Shown here in pieces: positions 24,715 to 33,079 of a DNA stretch of 34,849 nucleotides (within the stretch, counting starts at the first letter, position 1; each line of letters starts with the position of its first letter). The position numbers and the translations under genes were made by a program. Source of the DNA: an uncultured bacterium (lineage in GTDB: Bacteria; Chloroflexota; Anaerolineae; J036; Brachytrichaceae). A model generated the notes under the pieces. That model did not search any database and was not told where the DNA came from. It saw nothing but the letters and a program-made list of their open reading frames with translations. The stretch spans positions 1 to 34,849 of the forward strand of contig CAIQQO010000202.1 in the NCBI GenBank assembly GCA_903873965.1, read 5' to 3'.

Positions 24715-25596
24715 CTAGGAAATGGCCAGCGGTTCCTCGATCATATTACGCAAATACTGACAGTATGGATTGTCTTTGCTGATTGATGCCACAGCCAGTA
24801 CCTGTTCTGCCGTAATGTACCCTTTGCGGTAGGCAATCTCTTCGAGACAAGCTATTTTCAGCCCCTGTCGGTGTTCAATGGTCTGCACAAAATTGCCGGC
24901 CTCAAGCAGGCTTTCGTGGGTGCCAGTATCGAGCCAGGCTATACCACGCCCCAATACTTCGACTTTGAGCTTGCCGTGTTGTAAGTAGATGTTATTCAGA
25001 TCAGTGATCTCTAATTCACCGCGTGCTGATGGCTTCAACTGGCGAGTGACATTCACTACGTCGCTGTCATAAAAGTATAGGCCGGTGACAGCATAACGAG
25101 ACTTTGGCTGTTTGGGTTTCTCTTCAATACTGATGGCTTTTCCGTTACTGTCAAACTGGACGACGCCATATCGCTGCGGATCGTTCACGTAATAAGCAAA
25201 GACGAGTCCACCGTCAGCAAGTTTGCCGGCTTCTTCAAGCCGTCCAGAAAGGCCATACCCATAGAAAAAGTTGTCGCCGAAGATCAACGCACATGGTTTG
25301 TTGTCGACAAACGTGTCGCCAACTAGAAATGCCTGAGCCACACCCTGCGGTTTGGGCTGGACAGCATATTCAATCTGCAGACCCAGTCGTTGTCCATCCC
25401 CGAGTAGCGTGCGATATAGTTCGATATGCTCTGGCGATGAGATAACGAGGATCTCACGGATATTAGCCAGCATCAAAATAGAAAGCGGGTAATAGATCAT
25501 CGGTTTATCGAAGATCGGCAGGATCTGCTTGGACAATGACGTGGTGAGGGGATATAGTCGTGTGCCCAGCCCACCTGAGAGAATAATGCCTTTCAT
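24715..25596 (-). CDS. rmlA: Glucose-1-phosphate thymidylyltransferase
   Basis: RmlA makes dTDP-glucose from dTTP and glucose-1-phosphate, the first step to dTDP-L-rhamnose and other deoxysugars. The 293-residue length fits the short RmlA type. The signature reads [20 protein letters not shown], then [23 protein letters not shown] and [20 protein letters not shown], ending in [20 protein letters not shown]. Leu replaces the usual Ser or Ala in GGxGTRL. AAGGA lies 6 bases before the ATG, a good binding site. rmlB, rmlC and rmlD are not alongside, so the pathway product cannot be told here. It is followed by a GNAT gene. Confidence 0.93.
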   Translation of the reverse strand: MKGIILSGGLGTRLYPLTTSLSKQILPIFDKPMIYYPLSILMLANIREILVISSPEHIELYRTLLGDGQRLGLQIEYAVQPKPQGVAQAFLVGDTFVDNKPCALIFGDNFFYGYGLSGRLEEAGKLADGGLVFAYYVNDPQRYGVVQFDSNGKAISIEEKPKQPKSRYAVTGLYFYDSDVVNVTRQLKPSARGELEITDLNNIYLQHGKLKVEVLGRGIAWLDTGTHESLLEAGNFVQTIEHRQGLKIACLEEIAYRKGYITAEQVLAVASISKDNPYCQYLRNMIEEPLAIS

Positions 25597-25662
25597 TTGA
25601 GTTCCTTTTTCACTGGATTACAGTCTGAATTATCACTCAGCCTGCCGACCCTGCATTCTCCA

Positions 25663-25688
25663 GATAATCTCGGTACACGAGAATTATC
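25663..25688. promoter_or_regulatory. Imperfect palindrome in the rmlA/MFS divergent region
   Basis: GATAATCTCG (25663-25672) and CGAGAATTATC (25678-25688) pair with one bulged base around a 5-base centre. A related GAATTATCA...CAG pattern appears at 25627-25640 and at 25681-25693. The 245-base space 25597-25841 lies between divergent genes, so an operator is plausible, but no regulator is identified. Confidence 0.3.
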
Positions 25689-25841
25689 AGACAGGCGATC
25701 CCGAGGCAGTGATGGCCCCATTGGCGCTTGCAAGAAACTGGGATAATGGCTACCGCAATATAAGCCAATGATATACAACACCCAACACTTGATAGGCGAC
25801 TTCTTCGGGTTGAGCGCCACTCAAATCGGGGTCAATAACCC

Positions 25842-27080
25842 GTGAATCGCGTCTTATACGACATCCCAAGTCACTTGCGCAGCAACTTTGTCCTGTTCTA
25901 TCTGGATATTGCTGTTTGGGGGCTCTATATTGGCTCGACTGCCGTGTTCCTAACTGTGTATGCTGCGCGTGCAGGTGCTACAGGCGAACAAATCGGCTGG
26001 ATGAATGCTGGCCCCGCCATTGTTGCGCTGATCGCCAGCATCCCAGTAGGATTACTTGCGCGTCGTTTTCAACCTAAGCATAGCGTTGTTGTTGGCGCAC
26101 TGATAGCCCGGATGCTCCTGTTATCATACGTGTTTATACCCACTCTGGTGCCAACAGCCAACCGTGTCGATGTAGTAATTGTGATGACTGTGCTCATGGC
26201 CATTCCCAACACCTTTCTCAATATCTGTTTCGGACCCTTCTTTATGCTTGGGATACCACCGGAATGGCGAGGTTCTGTAGTTGGCGTGCGCAATTCGCTT
26301 ATGTCGATCATCTCGTTTTTCGTTACCCTGGCTTGTGGACAGTTGCTGCTGCATTTGACTACCCCCATAGGTTACCAGGTTGTCTTTTTTATCGGCTTCG
26401 CGGGTGCCATTGCCACACTGCCAGTGCTGATCCGTATAAAACAATATCCTCAGCCCGTTTCCCCGCTAGTGCCATCACCTGTTGTTCAAGACGGAGCAAA
26501 ACGTCCATGGTGGAGCAAGTTAGTCCCCGGTCATGATCCTGCAGGTCGCCACTATCTGGTTGTTCTGATCATGCTTTTTGCGATGAATTCGATTGCCAAT
26601 ATGCTTGCGCCCATCGTGCCTCTATTTACTGTCAATCAGCTCAATCTGGATGACGCCGTCATCAGCATTGGGAGTGCAGCCACAAGTATTCTGGTCTTTG
26701 CTACCTCCCTTTTTGTAGGTAAGTTGGCGAATCGCTACGGTAATCGTGCCATGACTGCTTATGGGATGGTGATGTTGTGTTTCCAGACAGTCATACTGGC
26801 CTTTGCCCATGATGCCACCTTGTACTTGGTTTCCGCCTTGATTGGCGGGTTGGCTGCCGGGATACTCATGGCTGCGCAGTATAACTACCACCTTGACAGT
26901 GTTCCCAAAACGGATCCGACGGTTTGGATATCCTGGAACTCAGTACTAGGGAATGTGGCAGCACTCCTTGGATCTGTTGCAGGACCAATGTTGGCCAGCA
27001 TGGTGGGAATTCCGGCTACATTCATTGGACTGGGTGTTGTACGGCTGTTCATTGGCGCAGCAATCTACCGATGGGGCTAA
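25842..27080 (+). CDS. Major facilitator superfamily transporter
   Basis: The 412-residue product has about twelve hydrophobic segments in two halves with a central polar loop (about residues 203-235, including WWSKLVPGHDP). The first half has IASIPVGLLARRFQPKHSVV, the loop 2-3 motif of MFS proteins in variant form. The second half has SLFVGKLANRYGNRAMTAYG, the matching repeat. These indicate a proton-linked or facilitated transporter of unknown substrate, possibly an exporter. The start is GTG 25842; GGGG at 25828-25831 is a weak binding site and no better ATG is found. It lies divergent from rmlA and convergent with the hydrolase gene, from which it is 24 bases apart. Confidence 0.85.
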   Translation: MNRVLYDIPSHLRSNFVLFYLDIAVWGLYIGSTAVFLTVYAARAGATGEQIGWMNAGPAIVALIASIPVGLLARRFQPKHSVVVGALIARMLLLSYVFIPTLVPTANRVDVVIVMTVLMAIPNTFLNICFGPFFMLGIPPEWRGSVVGVRNSLMSIISFFVTLACGQLLLHLTTPIGYQVVFFIGFAGAIATLPVLIRIKQYPQPVSPLVPSPVVQDGAKRPWWSKLVPGHDPAGRHYLVVLIMLFAMNSIANMLAPIVPLFTVNQLNLDDAVISIGSAATSILVFATSLFVGKLANRYGNRAMTAYGMVMLCFQTVILAFAHDATLYLVSALIGGLAAGILMAAQYNYHLDSVPKTDPTVWISWNSVLGNVAALLGSVAGPMLASMVGIPATFIGLGVVRLFIGAAIYRWG

Positions 27081-27104
27081 ACGGCAAAATTCAAATTGCA
27101 TTCG

Positions 27105-27698
27105 CTAATCCGGGCGTTCCATTTGGGCAGGCTGCTGTAATTTGTGAATGAGTTGCTCGGCAAGCGGCCACTGACCAAACCCGGCAGCCACATTGATATG
27201 GCCGTGTGCGCCAAGGTCTTTAAACTGACTGCCCCACGCACGAGCCATGTGGGCTGACCGTGCAATCGTCGTATAGGGGTCATCGCTGCTGGCTACAAGG
27301 ATGCTGCGGAAAGGCAAGGCCATAAGCGGGATTGGTATCCAACCTGCGGCAGTAATGTAGTCAAGTGGTGCTGAATCCTCGCGTTCTGTTTCATAATCGG
27401 CCGGTGCTACCAGTAAAGCGCCATGTATTCTTGCTGCATCCATGTTTTGGTCTGCCCAATGCACAACGGCGATAACGCCGGCGCTATGAGCTGCAACAAT
27501 GACCTGGCCCGTAGTGGATCGAATAGCTTTGTCGAGTGCCTCTACCCAGGCGCCGCAGTCAAACTCAAGCCAATCGTCCATCGCAATACGATGTGCGCCA
27601 GCGAAGGTGTTCTGCAAATGAGTCTGCCAGTGGTCTGGCCCGGAATTGCCCATACCGGGCACAATGAGCAGAGTTGGAAGGTCACTGGTTAGTTCCAT
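27105..27698 (-). CDS. RBBP9/YdeN-type alpha/beta hydrolase
   Basis: The 197-residue product is a small serine hydrolase of the RBBP9/YdeN family. The start MELTSDLPTLLIVPGMGNSG and PDHWQTHL match the family's opening. The catalytic residues appear as S72 in AAHSAGVIAV, D140 in ASSDDPY and H165 or H167 in AHGHINVAAGFG. Substrates in this family are mostly undefined esters. I chose ATG at 27698, the first residue before the conserved strand. An in-frame start at 27848 would run 146 bases into the upstream oxidoreductase and adds unconserved sequence. It lies four bases behind that oxidoreductase, so the two form an operon. Confidence 0.86.
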   Translation of the reverse strand: MELTSDLPTLLIVPGMGNSGPDHWQTHLQNTFAGAHRIAMDDWLEFDCGAWVEALDKAIRSTTGQVIVAAHSAGVIAVVHWADQNMDAARIHGALLVAPADYETEREDSAPLDYITAAGWIPIPLMALPFRSILVASSDDPYTTIARSAHMARAWGSQFKDLGAHGHINVAAGFGQWPLAEQLIHKLQQPAQMERPD

Positions 27699-27702
27699 CA
27701 CT

Positions 27703-28872
27703 CTATAAACTTTGTGTTGCTGGATCGATTGGCAGCATGATGGGTCTTCCGCCGTCAAGCGATGATTGTCGAATCGCGAGGATGAGTTCCTGGTCAAGGC
27801 GTGCTTGTAGCGGCCCGTAGGTGGGTTCCGACCCGGAACGCATGGCATTTACGAGGCTGAGCAGGCATCCTGCAACCCCGATCTCATCGTCATGCCACTG
27901 GCGGCCATGTCCTTGCTGCAATGGTTTGAATGGATTTTCCCAGGTAACTGTCGGCAGATCGGGATCAGATGTATGCGCTACCATGGCGATCAATGCACCA
28001 CCGTCCACGCGTTCCCAGCGACGCTCAAGTGTGATGAAGCATGGCGCTTCACCATCCAGTGAAGTCATGCTTAGTCTTTCCTGCACGTCCAGGCCCACGC
28101 CTACTGTAATGCCCATGCCTTTCTCAGCCATGAAACGACTGCTGCGCCACCAGCGCAGTGGCGAGTCATAACCGACATCGGTCCAATGAAAGATGCCCAA
28201 CAAGCCACCCTCGAATTCGATCAGGCCATGTTCCTGAGTTTCAGTGCGCTCGCCGGTCTTGTTCCCAAGTCGTGACCAGTGCGAACCCAGCTCATATTTG
28301 CGCACAGCGCCAGTGACCTGTATCGGGCGTGCGTTAAATCCAAGATAGCTACGCATCACGCTGATGCCATGATATCCATGACCAGCGAAATCGTTGAATG
28401 AGGTATAGACGCGCCCCAATAAACCTGATGCAATCAAAGCCAGCTTAATGGCCTCTAGCGGGCGCCGATGGAACTGTTCAGCAACTTCAACTATTAGAGC
28501 ACGTTCGCGTGCTGCCGTAATGATCGTATCTGCTTCACTGAGTTTATGTGCAATCGGCGTTTCCAGTAGCACGTTCAGCCCGGCTTGTACCGCCATAAGT
28601 CCGACCTGTCCATTTGCGCCGTAATTCACCGACACAATGCCGATCTGCGGTGCGGTTTCGCGAACAAGCTTGTCCATATCCAAATACCAAGGAGCGCCAA
28701 GGCTCTCTCCTAGTCGGCGTGCGGACTCAGCACTGCGTCCCCACACGCCGACAAGTTGTACGTCGTTGGGGAGAGCCCGCAGAATAGGGCCATATAGGTA
28801 GTCTGAACGACGAGCCGTTCCAATGATGGCAACACGGAGTGGTTGTGTTTGGATAGTCATGCGTAATCTCAT
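27703..28872 (-). CDS. Gfo/Idh/MocA-family oxidoreductase
   Basis: The product, 389 residues from this start, has an N-terminal Rossmann domain: PLRVAIIGTARRSDYLYGPI, VGVWGRSAESARRLGESLGA, then NVLLETPIAHKLSEADTIIT, where the usual EKP/EKPxA motif is ETPIAH. The Lys is thus replaced by Thr. The C-terminal domain has GLIEFEGGLLGIFHWTDVGY, a usual beta-sheet strand region. Members oxidise or reduce sugars and inositols with NAD(P). Here the neighbour GH127 gene, divergently transcribed, suggests sugar use. ATG at 28860 (MTIQTQPLRVAIIG) is an alternative start. Confidence 0.85.
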   Translation of the reverse strand: MRLRMTIQTQPLRVAIIGTARRSDYLYGPILRALPNDVQLVGVWGRSAESARRLGESLGAPWYLDMDKLVRETAPQIGIVSVNYGANGQVGLMAVQAGLNVLLETPIAHKLSEADTIITAARERALIVEVAEQFHRRPLEAIKLALIASGLLGRVYTSFNDFAGHGYHGISVMRSYLGFNARPIQVTGAVRKYELGSHWSRLGNKTGERTETQEHGLIEFEGGLLGIFHWTDVGYDSPLRWWRSSRFMAEKGMGITVGVGLDVQERLSMTSLDGEAPCFITLERRWERVDGGALIAMVAHTSDPDLPTVTWENPFKPLQQGHGRQWHDDEIGVAGCLLSLVNAMRSGSEPTYGPLQARLDQELILAIRQSSLDGGRPIMLPIDPATQSL

Positions 28873-28877
28873 CGCCT

Positions 28878-28883
28878 ATTGTA
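28878..28883 (-). promoter_or_regulatory. -10-like box upstream of the Gfo/Idh/MocA gene
   Basis: On the minus strand TACAAT (28883 to 28878) ends five bases before the ATG at 28872. TTGGTT lies 18 bases further upstream as a weak -35 candidate. A message starting here would be leaderless or nearly so; no strong Shine-Dalgarno sequence is present. Confidence 0.35.
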
Positions 28884-28934
28884 GTCATGCTCGTGTTTCT
28901 GAACCAATATCTGTTTTTGATACACAATTGGTAT

Positions 28935-30710
28935 ATGCAATATCAGTTTCAACCAGTCGACCGCAGTCGTATTCGGTTAGCCCCCAGCATGTTCCAGCAA
29001 CGCTTTAATCTGAATCGCAAGTACATGATGAGCTTGACCAATGAGAACTTGCTGCAGAGTTTCTACATGGAGGCTGGCTTGTGGTCTCCGCCGCATAAAC
29101 CTATCGATTGTCACTGGGGGTGGGAATCACCTACCAGCCAGGTGCGCGGGCATTTTCTGGGACACTGGCTCTCTGGTGCTGCGATGATCTGGGCTGAAAC
29201 AGGCGACGCTGAAATCAAGGCCAAAGCCAATAGCATCGTGTCAGAACTGGCGCGATGCCAGCGTGAGAATGGAGGTGAGTGGATCGGATCGATTCCGACT
29301 TCATACCTCGACTGGGTAGCCCGCGGCAAGCCAGTATGGGCGCCGCACTATACCTTGCACAAGACTCTGATGGGACTGTATGACATGTATGCCCTTTCTG
29401 GTAACACACAGGCACTCGATGTACTGATCAATGCAGCACGGTGGTTCTCGCACTGGACAGCGCAGTTCAATCGTAACCAGATGGACGACATCCTCGATAC
29501 TGAAACAGGTGGCATGCTTGAAGTTTGGGCAAATCTTTACGGTGTGACAGGCAAGCAGGAGCATCTCGATCTCATGAACCACTATGATCGACCACGCCTG
29601 TTTGACCGATTGCTTAAGGGTGACGACGTACTGACCAATATGCATGCCAACACGACGGTGCCTGAGGTGCATGGGGCTGCGCGTGCATTTGAGGTGACGG
29701 GTGATTCGCGCTGGCGCAGCATTGTTGAAGCATACTGGCGTTTTGCGGTCTCGGAGCGTGGCGCATACTGCACTGGTGGGCAGACCTGTGGTGAGATATG
29801 GACTCCGCCAGGGCAACTTGCTGCACGTCTGGGCGATAAGAACCAGGAGCACTGTGTCGTATACAACATGATGAGACTGGCAGAATATCTGATGACGTGG
29901 ACGGGTGATGTTCAGTATGCCGATTACTGGGAACGGAATCTATACAATGGCATTCTGGCGCAGCAGCATCCTGGTACCGGAATGATCGCCTATTTTCTAC
30001 CTTTACAGCCCGGCGCGGTGAAGAAGTGGGGTTCACCAACAGAAGACTTCTGGTGTTGTCACGGCACGTTGGTGCAGGCGCAGACGCTCTATACCCGAGG
30101 CGTGTATTACAGAACACCAGAGGGCATGGCGATATGCCAATACATCCCGACCGATGTTAACTGGAAATGGGATGATGTTGATGTCACGATCAGTCAGAAG
30201 TACGATCAGCAGACCAGAGCAGTTCATCGGCCAGGGAACTTGACCGTAATTACGACTATTGCGGCTGCACAGCCAGCCGAGTTCACGGTGTCTTTCCGCC
30301 TGCCGTGGTGGCTGAATGAAAAGCCGGTTTTTGAGATTAATGGTGAACATATTGATGTGCCATTTGCGCCTTCAACTTTTGTGAAAATTCAACGCAAGTG
30401 GCACAACGATACGGTTCGCATCGTGCTACCCAAAGGCTTGACGGTTGAACCACTCACCGATGAACCAACGACCATCTCGTTTATGGATGGCCCCGTTGTG
30501 CTTGCAGGGATAACGCATGACGAACCCACGCTCTATGGCGATCGCTCAGATCCAGCTTCTATCCTGAAACCTGACAATGAGCGTGAGTGGACGAACTGGA
30601 TATCTACCTACAAGACGCATGGACAAGCCAACGGTTTGCGATTTATGCCATTGTATGAAGTGCGTGATGAACACTATACCGTCTACTTTCCGGTTCAACA
30701 ACGCGCCTAA
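28935..30710 (+). CDS. GH127-family beta-L-arabinofuranosidase
   Basis: The 591-residue product belongs to glycoside hydrolase family 127 (DUF1680), whose studied member HypBA1 releases beta-L-arabinofuranose using a zinc-thiolate centre. The cysteine cluster is visible: E305 and C307 in NQEHCVVYNMMRLAEYLM, and C374-C375 in EDFWCCHGTLVQ, matching E338, C340, C417 and C418 of HypBA1. The N-terminal part shows WESPTSQVRGHFLGHWLSGA and YTLHKTLMGLYDMYALSGNT of the alpha/alpha barrel. The C-terminal region is beta-rich (VSFRLPWWLNEKP). ATG 28935 gives the family-like start; ATG 28887 adds 16 residues. No clear binding site exists for either. No signal peptide is visible at 28935, so it is probably cytoplasmic. 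Its gene precedes nagA by 37 bases. Confidence 0.88.
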   Translation: MQYQFQPVDRSRIRLAPSMFQQRFNLNRKYMMSLTNENLLQSFYMEAGLWSPPHKPIDCHWGWESPTSQVRGHFLGHWLSGAAMIWAETGDAEIKAKANSIVSELARCQRENGGEWIGSIPTSYLDWVARGKPVWAPHYTLHKTLMGLYDMYALSGNTQALDVLINAARWFSHWTAQFNRNQMDDILDTETGGMLEVWANLYGVTGKQEHLDLMNHYDRPRLFDRLLKGDDVLTNMHANTTVPEVHGAARAFEVTGDSRWRSIVEAYWRFAVSERGAYCTGGQTCGEIWTPPGQLAARLGDKNQEHCVVYNMMRLAEYLMTWTGDVQYADYWERNLYNGILAQQHPGTGMIAYFLPLQPGAVKKWGSPTEDFWCCHGTLVQAQTLYTRGVYYRTPEGMAICQYIPTDVNWKWDDVDVTISQKYDQQTRAVHRPGNLTVITTIAAAQPAEFTVSFRLPWWLNEKPVFEINGEHIDVPFAPSTFVKIQRKWHNDTVRIVLPKGLTVEPLTDEPTTISFMDGPVVLAGITHDEPTLYGDRSDPASILKPDNEREWTNWISTYKTHGQANGLRFMPLYEVRDEHYTVYFPVQQRA

Positions 30711-30711
30711 G

Positions 30712-30740
30712 TCGGCAGCATGATTTACTGCGGGTATAGT
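30712..30740 (+). promoter_or_regulatory. Candidate promoter of nagA giving a leaderless message
   Basis: TCGGCA (30712-30717) and TATAGT (30735-30740) are spaced by exactly 17 bases and lie directly after the GH127 stop. The ATG of nagA begins seven bases after the -10 box, so the transcript would start at or just before the start codon. No Shine-Dalgarno sequence lies in between. Confidence 0.45.
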
Positions 30741-30747
30741 TATTCCC

Positions 30748-31899
30748 ATGTCAAATCTGGTCATTCAATGCGGCACACTGGTGCTGCCAAAAGAAACGTT
30801 AAGAAATGTCAATGTTCATGTTCGTGATGGCGTTGTCACGCAGATCACTTCCGATGTAACCCCGCCATCTGGTACCACCGTTGTAGACGCCAGAGAGTAC
30901 ACGGTTGTTCCAGGCTTTGTCGACATTCACGTTCATGGCGCTCTGGATCATGACACTATGGATGCCACGCCGCTGGCGCTCGAAACAATGTCGGTTTTCT
31001 TTGCCAGTCACGGTGTGACGAGTTTTCTGCCAACAACGATGACTGCGCCTCGAGCCGATATTGATGCTGCCTTGCTCAACATTAAATCAATGATGGTGGC
31101 CGGAACGACCGGCGCCCAGATACTGGGTGCGCACATTGAGGGTCCCTACTTGAATGTCAAGCAGTGCGGAGCCCAATTTCCAGACCTCATTCGACCTGCG
31201 GACCGCGATGAATACCGTAGCTGGTTCGATACTGGCATCGCACGACTAATCACCATTGCGCCTGAGATCGCGGCCAATGCCAATATGATTGATGATGCGT
31301 TGCTGGCGCAGGTGGCAATTGCAATCGGGCACAGTGATGCCGACCATGCTACGGCACAGCGTTGTTTTATGCGTGGTGTGACACAGGCAACGCATACCTT
31401 CAATGGCATGCGCGGTCTGCATCATCGTGAACCTGGCACGGCAGGCGCAATACTTGCCAATGACAATGTCGTTGCCCAACTTATCGCTGACAATGTGCAT
31501 GTCCATCCAGCCGTGATGAATATCATTTACAAGTGCAAAACCGCAGATAAGCTGGCTCTGATCACTGATGCCATGGAAGCTGTCGGATTGGGAGACGGCA
31601 TGTACAAACTTGGACCTCAGGATATCACTGTGCACAACGGTGAAGCGCGCACCCGAAGTGGTAGTCTGGCTGGTTCGACATTAACTCTAGACACTGCCGT
31701 GCGGAATATCATCGCAGCTACAGGCTGTAGTCTCAATGATGCTGTTACGATGTCGTCATTGACGCCAGCAACATCCATCAAGCTGGGAGATCGTAAAGGC
31801 AATCTTAAACCTGGTTACGATGCCGACATGACGGTTCTTGATGAGGCACTCTATGTGCAGAAAACGATTGTTGGCGGGAGGATTGTTTACGAACGATAG
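30748..31899 (+). CDS. nagA: N-acetylglucosamine-6-phosphate deacetylase
   Basis: NagA hydrolyses GlcNAc-6-phosphate to glucosamine-6-phosphate and acetate in amino-sugar and cell-wall recycling. The 383-residue product shows the amidohydrolase fold and the NagA motifs in order: H61 and H63 in DIHVHGALDHD, E131 in GAHIEGPYLN, H195 in AIGHSDADH, H216 in THTFNGMRGLHHR, and catalytic D274 in LITDAMEAVG. The protein closes with the usual GNLKPGYDADMTVLDE. The first His pair is kept, and E131, H195 and H216 are the metal ligands seen in bacterial NagA. The start shows a promoter and no Shine-Dalgarno sequence. It stands convergent with the SIS gene, a likely next enzyme. Confidence 0.95.
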   Translation: MSNLVIQCGTLVLPKETLRNVNVHVRDGVVTQITSDVTPPSGTTVVDAREYTVVPGFVDIHVHGALDHDTMDATPLALETMSVFFASHGVTSFLPTTMTAPRADIDAALLNIKSMMVAGTTGAQILGAHIEGPYLNVKQCGAQFPDLIRPADRDEYRSWFDTGIARLITIAPEIAANANMIDDALLAQVAIAIGHSDADHATAQRCFMRGVTQATHTFNGMRGLHHREPGTAGAILANDNVVAQLIADNVHVHPAVMNIIYKCKTADKLALITDAMEAVGLGDGMYKLGPQDITVHNGEARTRSGSLAGSTLTLDTAVRNIIAATGCSLNDAVTMSSLTPATSIKLGDRKGNLKPGYDADMTVLDEALYVQKTIVGGRIVYER

Positions 31900-31907
31900 G
31901 GGGCTGG

Positions 31908-31942
31908 CGAAGTCTGGTTTTATTGCAGGTAGCCAGACTTCG
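31908..31942. terminator. Hairpin between convergent nagA and SIS genes
   Basis: CGAAGTCTGG (31908-31917) and CCAGACTTCG (31933-31942) form a perfect 10-bp stem with a 15-base T-rich loop. It lies in the 57-base space between the two convergent stops, a natural place for a shared terminator. Neither strand has a T-run after the stem, so the efficiency is uncertain. Confidence 0.5.
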
Positions 31943-31956
31943 TAACATGAGCTTGC

Positions 31957-33045
31957 TTACTTGAGTTCGGGCAATTTGATCCACGCATGAAGGTTGCGCG
32001 GGCTGTCACAGTTGACGCCTTTGCGCATGGCCTGGTGGTAGGCCAGCAGTTGCAAAGCTGGCATGTAATAAACTAGACTTGCGATTTCTGAAAACCCGCC
32101 GGGGAGTGGGATTGAGACAATACCGTCACCACTCACAGGCCTGTCCTCTGGATGAATCGCAAGAATAGTGCCGCCATATCCGGCTAATTCGCGCAGCAGT
32201 TTGACTTCAGCGTCAGTTGCATTCAGCGAAATCAAACCAACAACCAGCGTATGCTCATCCACCATCGATTGCGGGCCGTGCCGGAACTCCATCATATGAA
32301 ACGGCTCCGAATTGGTGATTGACATTTCCTTCATTTTGAGCGAGCCCTCATGGGCCAGACCGTGCCTGATGCCGGAGCCCAGAAAGAAAAGGCGGTCGAA
32401 GCCGTTGCTGATCAATCCTGCTATCGGTGCTTGCAGGCGCTCCACATAAGCATTTCCCTGAGTCGATATCTGGCGCAACTCGGCCAGTAGCGCATCATGG
32501 CCTGCAGCCACTGCAACAATTCCTAATGTTGCTACCAGCATGGCGGCGAACGAACGCGTTTGCGCCACGCTTTTTTCGTCGGCATCTGGAATAAAGACTG
32601 TCAGATCAGCCATGCTTTGCAGTGTTGTGCTATTCGATACAGTGATCAGGACAAGGGTACAATTCCGCTTTTCTTTGAGTAGACGACACGCGGCCACCAA
32701 CTCGCTTGTTTCACCACTTCGGCTGACGGCGACCACCAGTGGAGTTACGTGACGCGGGAAGGCGCTATCCAGATTAAAAAGAATCTCGGATGCAGGTAAC
32801 GCCAGCGCCATGCGTCCCGTCACTGACCGGTAGATAGCAGCAGCTGACAATTCCAGGTAGTAAGGTGAGCCGCAACCGACAAAAATGATCGGTTGTCCCG
32901 AATGTGCCGCAAAGATCGCGTGCAGGGCTTCCTTTTTATCAAATACGGCATCAGCAGCGGCCTGCCAGCTCTGTGGTTGACTAACAATCTCAGCGCGGGT
33001 AAAGGCGCCGGCTGTCGGACTCTCTAAAGTGACTGTGGATGACAT
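31957..33045 (-). CDS. SIS-domain sugar-phosphate isomerase/deaminase (NagB-II or AgaS type)
   Basis: The 362-residue product has two SIS domains like the isomerase half of GlmS, without the glutaminase domain. The start region has RAEIVSQPQSW, typical of AgaS and NagB-II relatives. The first SIS domain shows FVGCGSPYYLELSAA and AVSRSGETSELVAACRLLKE. The second has FLGSGIRHGLAHEGSLKMKE and MEFRHGPQSMVDEHT. The end, CDSPRNLHAWIKLPE, matches the family tail. It would convert glucosamine-6-phosphate to fructose-6-phosphate plus ammonia, the step after NagA, but other phosphosugars are possible. ATG 33045 has GACGAGG 8 bases upstream; the earlier in-frame start at 33108 overlaps the response regulator. 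It is the last gene of the two-component operon. Confidence 0.83.
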   Translation of the reverse strand: MSSTVTLESPTAGAFTRAEIVSQPQSWQAAADAVFDKKEALHAIFAAHSGQPIIFVGCGSPYYLELSAAAIYRSVTGRMALALPASEILFNLDSAFPRHVTPLVVAVSRSGETSELVAACRLLKEKRNCTLVLITVSNSTTLQSMADLTVFIPDADEKSVAQTRSFAAMLVATLGIVAVAAGHDALLAELRQISTQGNAYVERLQAPIAGLISNGFDRLFFLGSGIRHGLAHEGSLKMKEMSITNSEPFHMMEFRHGPQSMVDEHTLVVGLISLNATDAEVKLLRELAGYGGTILAIHPEDRPVSGDGIVSIPLPGGFSEIASLVYYMPALQLLAYHQAMRKGVNCDSPRNLHAWIKLPELK

Positions 33046-33079
33046 GAAATAAACCTCGTCTTTGATGTGGATGATGCAA

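Noticed and set aside
25593-25820. A 75-residue minus-strand frame between rmlA and the MFS gene
   Set aside because: It has repetitive, unconserved sequence (RLSDNS twice) that comes from the repeats in the spacer, and it overlaps the rmlA start.
27699-27848. N-terminal extension of the RBBP9-type hydrolase
   Set aside because: It would overlap the upstream oxidoreductase gene and precedes the conserved first strand with unrelated sequence.
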